Assembly: GCA_964017155.1 (NCBI GenBank)
Contig: OZ024867.1
Coordinates: forward strand, 19,979,231 to 20,043,230
Reading direction: 5' to 3'
DNA from: Oasisia sp. SBJ-2009
Lineage: Eukaryota; Annelida; Polychaeta; Sabellida; Siboglinidae
DNA length: 64,000 nt
Below the pieces are notes generated by a model. That model saw only the letters and a program-made list of their open reading frames with translations, did no database searches and was not told where the DNA came from. Positions 56,255 to 64,000 of the stretch are shown in pieces; position 1 is the first letter of the stretch; each line of letters begins with the position of its first letter. Both the position numbers and the translations under genes were made by a program.

Positions 56255-56640
56255 CAGTATCTCACAGCTGTGGAACCAACTCCCTAGGAATATGCGCGAC
56301 AACGGCAATCTAGCACAATTTAAGAAACAATAAAAAAATTATTTTCTACACAACTAGTTTTACACAATGAACATTATATTTTAGCTTAACTATATTTATT
56401 AATTTATTTACCTATTTACATGTATGTACACACCCGTGAACATTATATTTTAGCTTAACTATATTTATTAATTTATGTACCTATTTACATGTATGTACAC
56501 ACCCGTGAACATTATATTTTAGCTTAACTATATTTATAAATTTATTTACCTATTTACATGTATGTACAGTTTTGTACACACCCGTGAACGGGACAGACGT
56601 CACGGATATGATGGTGTCAAAATAAAGTTTTATTATTTTT
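56255..56640 (+). mobile_element. LINE 3' end with a triplicated 3' UTR block
   Basis: SQLWNQLPRNMRDNGNLAQF and KKQ form a decayed LINE C-terminus. It is followed by three copies of a block of about 70 bp (GAACATTATATTTTAGC... to ...CACACCCGT) and an end GTCAAAATAAAGTTTTATT. Confidence 0.65.
56360..56590. repeat. Three-copy ~70-bp tandem repeat in a LINE 3' UTR
   Basis: Each copy starts GAACATTATATTTTAGC and ends CATGTATGTACA(C). The last copy has a small insertion. Confidence 0.85.
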
Positions 56641-56644
56641 ATTT

Positions 56645-57505
56645 AGCTGGATAGCTTGGAGGGATTATTACGACAATCTCGATAGCCTATTTTGAGCTAA
56701 ATACAGCTTTTTACGACTGACCAACTCATTGACCAACTCACTGACCAACTCACTGACCAACTCACTGACCAACTCACTCTTCTTGTTGGACCAGTGACAT
56801 CATCTCAACCATGTTTTACGTCGCGAAACTGACCGTTTCACTAAGGTAAAGCGCCGTTAAGAAAAATGCATCCTTAAACAAAATCCTTTGTTAAATTACG
56901 TTTTATCTTCTCTAAACAGAAATGTTCGTTGTCTTGTTACCATAGTCACTATTGTCACTATTGTCATGTCACACCAGTGACAACGCCCCATTGACATGTC
57001 ACGTTGTTGACAATTCTCATGTATTCAAGATATCCGTTAACGATCAAAATACATTTTAATGCGTAAAATCGGGTTTAGGAGCTCTTAATACCGTCAGTAA
57101 AATAAATATATTAAAACACTGTTTTAAAACATGTATAACGTATACTCACTAACTGTAGTTTGGGACAAGTCTGGAAGTATTAATCTTGATCACAGTAAAA
57201 ACACGTGTTCGCTCTTTCTTTGGTTGTATAATATATACACGCATATATTTGCGTCTGGTCACTCTCCGTCTCGGACCAAATAATGTCCACCACAGTACAC
57301 GTATGATTGTCCAGTTTATTTGTATCATGACCGAGTGACCTCACGCCTTTGGAATATTTATGATGCTAGCTTATCTCGCAATTGGGGCCTGGCATGGCGC
57401 CAATGCAAACCAGACATATAACCGCCCAGAGCCGCTGGCAACTCATACAGCTGTGCGTTTTCGAATATGCGAAAATCTGTACGCAAAATCATCAGCGGCA
57501 TACAT
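56645..57505. other. Intergenic or intronic, nothing recognised
   Basis: A short 16-bp tandem (CACTGACCAACT) lies at 56720-56780; otherwise plain. Confidence 0.4.
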
Positions 57506-57507
57506 AT

Positions 57508-57884
<377 letters not shown>

Positions 57885-58331
57885 GGTCGCCAATTAGGTC
57901 AGGCATCGCGTGAACCAGAGTTAATGAGCACTTAGTCGGCCTGTGGTGTACATCGGTGATTTAATTGGAAGAACACGAAGCATAATGGTCATGATTGGGA
58001 GTGGCGACCGAATACAATTAGGCAATGTCTAACCAAGCGCCTCTTGGTCAGGTTCCAGCCGCACGCTGTGAGCCGTTTTGTCAATGCTGTCTAGCACATA
58101 TATTATTTATGAGACGGACTATATGCCACACCTGTCGCAGAAGAAAAACGACAGCGTACCTGTTGTTGTCGCGCGTACACACGCACGAACACACGTACGA
58201 TCGAGCGCGCGAACCCAACACTCGCGCTATGCATGTGAGCTAGTTGGATGCAATTAATCAATACAGATGACCACAATTATACATAATGATATCACTACTA
58301 CGAGTGCAATATGAATTGCATCTAATTGGTG

Positions 58332-59035
58332 CAGACATGCCACATAATACGGATTACCCGTATCCGATACGGATCTTAGAGGTTTTTAAGTGATTTGGCC
58401 GTACTCCGTTTTGATACGGATTTTAAAAAAAATGTTGGAGAAATTATTTTTAACCACATTAAGCCTTGTATGCGTCACAAAACTATACTGCACAATAGAA
58501 TAACTGTTTACTGTTAGTGACTTAGTAAATAGACTCGAAACGAACGAACTAAACCACCGATTCGTTTATTGTAGCGCGTAACAGATGGCGTGCTGGTAAA
58601 TGTTAGTTCTGAAAACTGCGGCAGATGGTTCAACGTAAATGGGGCGCGTGGCTGGCGCGTGACGATTATTAAAAGCAGTATAAGAAATGGAGCTCGACGC
58701 CGAGTTCAAAGAAATCGCCAGCATTTCTAAATGTTGACGCTTGCCAGTGAAACTTCGATATAGGCGCGAACTGCTGAAATAAATTGTCATTATTTGATGG
58801 CACTGTCTGTTTTGCGGTACGCAGTTTAAACGTGCTGAAGTGAAGTAAAACGTCGGTAATCTTCCAATATATGGCAATAATAAAAAAATCGTGGAAAACC
58901 CGTTTTTGAAAAAAATACCTTAATAACTTAGGCCAGTTAACTGGAAGATTTGATTAATGATACGGATTGATACGGATTCTTACCAAATTGTAGGTCAAAA
59001 ATACGGATTGCCATCCCGAAAATGTGGCAAGTCTG
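58332..59035. mobile_element. MITE-like element (704 bp) with TACGGATT-rich ends
   Basis: The left end is CAGACATGCCACATAATACG. The reverse of the right end is CAGACTTGCCACATTTTCGG, followed by AATCCGTAT. ATTGGTG flanks it at 58325-58331 and, two bases beyond the right end, at 59038-59044, which fits a 7-8 bp target duplication. The pattern suggests a hAT-like element. A minus-strand open stretch inside is unrecognised. Confidence 0.55.
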
Positions 59036-59106
59036 CCATTGGTGTTCAACAGTGTCGTGATTTCTCATATTTTCTCTGGAACTGGCTTGTTTTCTGCGTT
59101 TTCTAT

Positions 59107-59352
59107 GGGGAGCGGTGGTCGCGCGGTAGAGCGCCGGACTGTCAATTGAGGGGACGGTGGTTCAATCCCATCTGCCGCCGTTTCGAAATTTAGGCAATTT
59201 CGTTCACCCCACATTTGCCTGTGTCTATCGGAAGAGACACTAAAAACCGGTGGTCCCTTCTATCTGGTGTCTATGCCAGGGGAAGTAAAATATCCCACAC
59301 AGGGGTAAATGTGTAACCTGTAGTGGACTCACACATTCTAGAGAAGGACAAC
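59107..59352 (+). mobile_element. tRNA-derived SINE (family B)
   Basis: A box TGGTCGCGCGGTAGAGCGC and B box GGTTCAATCCC. It shows the uninterrupted CGGTGGTCCCTTCTATCTGG junction that the copy at 2507 lacks. Confidence 0.75.
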
Positions 59353-59615
59353 TCCTGCGTTAGCCCAAGTTTGGGTTATTTGGAGGAAACCACCTGAGAT
59401 AAAGACAAAAAGAGTCCTCAACGTTCAGATGTATTCATGCTTTCTATATAAATGTTGTACTGCAGAAAAACATTTGTCTCCCACGGAAGAAAAACTATGA
59501 ATACCTCATCAGAAATATATCATAGACTACGTCAGTCAACTGCCAGTCGTCACGTCGGGTCAGCTATACGTGCTGTCCACTGCTTACGCAGAATTGACCA
59601 ACACAGCATGACCAC

Positions 59616-59957
59616 TAAAGCGTAGAGCGCAATGGCTCAAGAGTAGAGCTCCGGACTCTCGACTAAGAGAACCCGGGTTCGAATCCTGTGCTGCGGTGTT
59701 AAAACCATGGGCAAATGTTTTCACTCTACATTGCTCCAGTTCACTCTGCTATATAAATGAGTACCTGGCTATAGACAGTGGTGGATATGTGTATGCGCAG
59801 CCTTTCGTCCATCCATTAATTGTAGCATGCTGCTGGATGCTTCCCAGAGAAGTTGAGATGGTATTTGATTGAACAGGTCTGCCGGAGAAGTAAAGTGTAA
59901 AAGTGCTTTGAGCAGTCCCATGGACTGGATACTGCGCTATATAAAAACTTACCTTTT
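59616..59957 (+). mobile_element. tRNA-derived SINE (family A), + strand, near full length
   Basis: The head is AATGGCTCAAGAGTAGAGCT with B box GGGTTCGAATCC. The body contains GAGTACCTGGCTATAGACAG and TGGATGCTTCCCAGAGAAG, and the tail is AGTGCTTTGAGCAGTCC then ACTGCGCTATATAAAAACTT. It is the best reference copy in the window. Confidence 0.75.
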
Positions 59958-59959
59958 TT

Positions 59960-61010
59960 ACTACGGCACGAGTCCCGACTGAATTGACTACCTGTAGCGG
60001 TGTTGTGCGTCCATTGATACAATGGCGTCAAATATTATGCTTTACGTACGCACATCAACGTCACCCGGATAAATATACCGCCCAGTGTCGTGAGCCCAAA
60101 TTCGACCCGTGTTCGACTTCGAATCTTGGCCTGCGCGACTCCAAAGAAATTTGGAAATATTTGTATGCACAGCATCCACTGAATTGCATATTTTGCACAT
60201 TTATATACTTAAACTCATTAGCCTCTGTAGAACGAATATGTATTTGGAACAGTTCGACCGGCGTTCATTTGTGTACGCAGGTTTCACTAGGAATATAACA
60301 CAACTTGAATATTCAGAAAGGACATGGACACAATTTCCTATAAAAGGATGTCTGTGTTAGCATATACCAAATACACCAGATGTCAACAATGCAGTTCCGA
60401 CCCAAACTATCTGTTGTAGCAGTCATTTATTTATTATTTATTACTATTACTTTTTATACATATTTTATGTATTTTATTTACCTTAACAAACGTATTATTA
60501 TAATTCTACGACACATGTATACTTACTCATCTACAGCGCCTCCGAATGGATATTTCTAGATTTATAACACTTTATAAATGTTCTTCTTCTTCTTCTTCTT
60601 CTTCTTATTATTATGATTATTTAGGGTCGCATAGACACAGTTATGAAACGCGTAGAGAGAGAATAAAAATAACTCAGTATTTTGCAATACTACTTCATGC
60701 TGAACGTCGTTTACTCAGGTAGCAACAAGGTACGTCTGTTTTGTTAACCACATTTCGTTCCATCGATTTTAGTACCGTGCGCAGTCACAGGTAAAACAGG
60801 TTGATATTACCTATGATACATATAGAATATCATCACCTGTTCCAGCTGCTTAGCAACAGTACAGAACGTCGATACATTTGACAGTTGCCACGAAACTGTT
60901 GTTATCTAATTATTCTTTCAGTCTAATGATCATTTCCAAGGAATCATGCATATGTACATATACGAGCATAACTATGCAGGAACGCAATCATATATGCACA
61001 AAGGCATGCA
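59960..61010. other. Upstream of the DUF229 gene, nothing recognised
   Basis: AT-rich with a short TTC tract near 60584. No promoter element other than the ETS/CRE pair downstream. Confidence 0.4.
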
Positions 61011-61012
61011 CG

Positions 61013-61131
61013 AACACACACACGCACGCACGCACACACACACGCACACACGCACACACGCACACACGCACACACGCACACACGCACACACGCACACGGC
61101 CACACACACGCACGCACGCACGCACGCACAC

Positions 61132-61167
<36 letters not shown>

Positions 61168-61205
61168 ACGCACGCACGCTCGCACGCGCACACACACACA
61201 CACGC
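61013..61205. repeat. (CACACG)n and (CACG)n microsatellite upstream of the DUF229 gene
   Basis: Purine-pyrimidine alternation over about 190 bp, ending about 100 bp before the ATG. Confidence 0.9.
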
Positions 61206-61283
61206 ATGAACACACCACTGACAAATTTAAAACTAAATCCGACGCATTCGATCTTTTCCAGCAGGGCTGCCTCTCACCCACAT

Positions 61284-61298
61284 CCGGAAGTGACGTCA
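61284..61298 (+). promoter_or_regulatory. Overlapping ETS and CRE consensus sites just upstream of the DUF229 ATG
   Basis: CCGGAAGTG (an ETS/GABP-type site) overlaps the palindrome TGACGTCA (CRE), ending 8 bp before the ATG. Both are common in TATA-less animal promoters. The position would imply a very short 5' UTR or an upstream exon: a possible 3' splice acceptor TCTTTTCCAG ends at 61261. Only the motif match supports this. Confidence 0.35.
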
Positions 61299-61305
61299 CT
61301 CCACC

Positions 61306-62575
61306 ATGCAATGTCTGCGCACGATCACGCGCGGCCGACAGTGCACGCGCGTCCTGTGCAAACTCCTCGTCGCGTCTGCGCTGTTCGCCGTCTACTACGG
61401 CGTTATGATCACCTTCTCCAAACACTCGCACAGCGTCACCAACACAGCCGTGACGTCACCGCCTCTAACCCAACCCCAAACGACGCCCGGCAGGACTATC
61501 CGGGCAAACCCCGCGCAGTGCGTCCACCCGAAGCTCGAGTTGTGGCCGGCGTCATTCAAGCAGTTCTTCGGGCCGCCAACGCCGCTCGAATGCTCCAAAG
61601 TCGAGCAGAACTGGGTTTACGCCGAGAACGGGACTTTTCAGATCTCGTCAGCGGCGATCAAACGTCACGGCGCCATCCGGTGCTCGTACACGCCTCTACA
61701 TCACGGCGGCGACGACTTCCATGTACGATGGGGCGACACCATCGCCGACTTCCGGTCTGGCTCGCCGCTGAAGACCGACTTCTTTAAGGTGGCGTGCACC
61801 GCGAACGACAGCGCCAAGTACGACAACATCCACGCAGGCATAGCTCCGGTTAAACCCCCAACGGTGGCGCCGACTACCGGCAAAATAAACCCGATAGATC
61901 TAAACATCCTGATGATCGGATTCGACTCGGTTTCACGTATGACGTGGCAGCGGAACCTTCCGAAAACCTACGAGCATCTGGTGAAGGTCCTCGGGGCGGT
62001 CGTCTTGGAAGACTACAACATCGTCGGCGACGGAACCCCGCAGGCGCTGCTTCCGATGCTGACCGGAAAGACGGAACTCGAACTTCCGGAAGCGCGACGC
62101 AGCCGCAGAGGCGCTAAGCCGGTCAACGGACACCCGTGGATTTGGAAAGACTTCAAGCAACTCGGTTATGTGACGCAATTCGCGGAGGATCGCTGTAACA
62201 TCGGCACCTTCACCTACCGGATGGTGGGCTTCAAGGACCCGCCCGTAGACCATTATATGCGGACGTATTTCCTGGAATCAGAGAAACTCGACAGACGGAA
62301 CAAACCGCTGTGCATCGGATCGTTGGCCAGACACAACGTCTTTCTCGATTACGGCCGCGATCTGCACCGGACGTACCCTAAGAGCGTGCGCAAGTTCAGC
62401 TTCCTATTCAACGCCGAGATGTCACATGACTCGCACAACCGGCTGCAATTGGCCGACGACGATTTGGTCGCATATCTGAAGGATATGACAGACCGCGGTC
62501 AACTGAACGACACGCTGCTCATCATGATGGCTGACCACGGGGCACGGTTCTCCGCCGTAAGACGCTTTGTGCAGG
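61306..62575 (+). CDS. DUF229-family protein (alkaline phosphatase/sulfatase-like fold), 5' coding exon
   Basis: A long first coding exon of 423 codons plus one base ends at donor G|GTGAGT (62576); the rest of the gene lies outside the window. ATG at 61306 has a good context (CCACC before it). Residues 16-37 are a hydrophobic segment after a basic N-terminus, so a type II membrane anchor is likely. Residues 200-211 ([12 protein letters not shown]), 238-254 ([17 protein letters not shown]), 372-378 (MSHDSHN) and 408-415 (MADHGARF) are the hallmark blocks of DUF229 (PF02995), whose fold resembles alkaline phosphatases with Asp/His metal ligands. NXS/T sequons occur at 108, 167 and 401, consistent with a lumenal or extracellular domain. 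The substrate is unknown for the family. The exon is GC-rich with C/G third positions, unlike its surroundings. Family members are usually 550-700 aa, so about a third is missing. Translation past 62575 is intron. Confidence 0.87.
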
Positions 62576-64000
62576 GTGAGTGGATGTTCTCATTTTCTTT
62601 CCGTTTTTTATTATAATTTTTAAATTTTTATTCTTTATTATTAGTTTCTTTTATTATTATTATTATTATATATATATTTTATTCATTATTCATTAATATT
62701 TTATTGTTTACTTTTTATTATTTACTTATTAATACTCAGACGAGAGTGGATTAACACGTGTCAGTGATAATAGATCAATATCCCTTTGTTATTTAGCATA
62801 TTATCTTTACCGTGTAATCTCAAAGGACAAAATAAGTTAACTGTTTCGTGGCATACACCTAATAGAGTTAATATAAAGTAACAATTTCCACATATACTCG
62901 ATGTGGTGTATGACACGAAGCCGTAGCCTTTGTTTGTCCTTTAAATTCGATATGAAAAGAAGGAAACGTTATAATGTCTGACAATAGAAAACGCAACTAT
63001 GGTCTGCATGATAAGGCCTACATCAGTTCAGCTCTCCAACATAGTGCAATCAGCATCGATATATAACAACATAGAAGATTCAGGCCCCATAGCGTTTAAC
63101 TGGCGACATTAACAGTTTAATTGGCGACAATTTACAAGCATTAGTCGCTAATACATGTAAGCATATCCAAGTATATGTCTTAATGACAATTGAAGTGAGA
63201 TAATAAATTGCTGCCCCCACTGTTTGACATCCGGTAATTCTGAGGAAGGGCCGATTAAGTTACTCTTTCAATCATCTTAATTACTTTCTATCATACGCGG
63301 CGTCCGGTTTTCCGGGTTAGAGACGATTAAATGACTAATTAATTGCTTTATTTATTTTAATACGGCTGTCCACTCTCATGAATGTTTCCGGTTGTCATTC
63401 ACCTCGTTTTCTGATTATAACAATAAATATCATTATTATATTAGATTCTAAGCTCAATTAATCCAATTTACTTATACACCAGTTTCTAGCCTGATATAAT
63501 ACCATGTTATACTTTCTATAACAGTTTCTAACCTTAAAGGACAAACAAAGTTAACTTTTACGTGGCATACACCTAATAGAATTAATATAAAGTAACAATT
63601 TCCACATATATTTAATTTTTTAACGCCAGCGGTTTACCAGAAAAATATTTTTTAACACCCAGCCATCCAAATACTATAAGCTACCCCATCTTAGACGAAG
63701 AATAACGTCACGACGGTGATCGAGGCGCTCTCCGCGTAGATTCCCTGCATGGGGTTTGGCTGTTGTCATGAAATGGCTGCAACTCGGCAACGCGCGTAAC
63801 ATGCTGATGACGGTAAACATAAAGTTGTCTATTATTGTTTTCGCTGAAATCATCCCATCAACTGATGATACATGTCTACATCAAAGCACTTCTCCTCAAA
63901 ATGGACCGAGCAAAGTGAACTGTACTCGGACTGGAGGGATTCCAAACAGTACGCCCGCAAATCACCAATGTGAATCCATTGCTTCAATACTACCGGCTGT
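62576..64000 (+). other. First part of a DUF229-gene intron
   Basis: Begins GTGAGT. A short dispersed block (AAGGACAAA..AGTTAAC, CGTGGCATACACCTAATAGA) occurs twice, near 62822 and 63535. No acceptor with a matching DUF229 continuation was found before the window ends. Confidence 0.55.

Noticed and set aside
59107..59180. Functional tRNA gene
   Set aside because: A and B boxes are present but no acceptor stem pairing or anticodon arm fits, and the same head recurs with a constant SINE body.
59630..59700. Second possible tRNA gene
   Set aside because: Same reasoning; it is the head of a family-A SINE.
61206..61787. 193-codon frame overlapping the DUF229 exon
   Set aside because: Shadow frame of the GC-rich coding exon.
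62576..62616. Continuation of the DUF229 protein after residue 423
   Set aside because: The sequence becomes AT-rich after a strong GTGAGT donor, and the translation (EWMFSFSFRFLL) does not fit the family.

Overview
The window is eukaryotic nuclear DNA, AT-rich and very rich in repeats. It has spliced genes with GT-AG introns, tRNA-derived SINEs, non-LTR retrotransposon remnants, hAT-like and TTAA-target inverted-repeat elements, a broken mariner-like transposase and many long micro- and minisatellites. A marine invertebrate fits best, and a mollusc or another lophotrochozoan is my guess from the repeat content and the DUF229 gene. The species cannot be fixed from the sequence alone. Layout: (1) 1-3515, + strand: the last two coding exons, stop codon and poly(A) signal of an unidentified acidic-tailed protein. 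(2) 4.5-7.5 kb: intergenic minisatellites and a SINE. (3) 9070-26088, - strand: a complete 12-exon gene for mitochondrial methionyl-tRNA synthetase (MARS2, 577 aa predicted). I reconstructed every splice junction in phase; one intron uses a GC donor, and the KMSKS loop is split by an intron. Its introns are packed with SINEs, MITEs, LINE remnants and minisatellites that often lie within 5-50 bp of splice sites. (4) 26.7-28.3 kb: decayed LINE pieces. (5) 30.5-36.4 kb: dispersed repeats, a pair of about 45-bp minisatellite fields and, between them, a 1.1-kb array whose 4-bp period is kept while its motif changes repeatedly. (6) 36.4-40.6 kb: an inverted-repeat element, then a 3.2-kb C-rich 13-bp minisatellite. 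(7) 41.5-41.8 kb: a GC-richer patch with duplicated CpG palindromes and a strong splice donor, a possible promoter and first exon. (8) 42-52 kb: microsatellites, LINE 3' fragments and a 46-bp minisatellite. (9) 52.6-55.9 kb: large inverted repeats around a decayed mariner-like transposase. (10) 58.3-60 kb: a MITE-like element and two SINEs. (11) 61306-62575, + strand: the first coding exon of a DUF229-family membrane-anchored protein, with the rest beyond the window. The three genes show no sign of shared function. The main interest is how repeats have built up around the MARS2 exons, including an 843-nt stretch with no AG upstream of one 3' splice site and a MITE that appears to supply a branch point. 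No CRISPR array, rRNA or genuine tRNA gene was seen.
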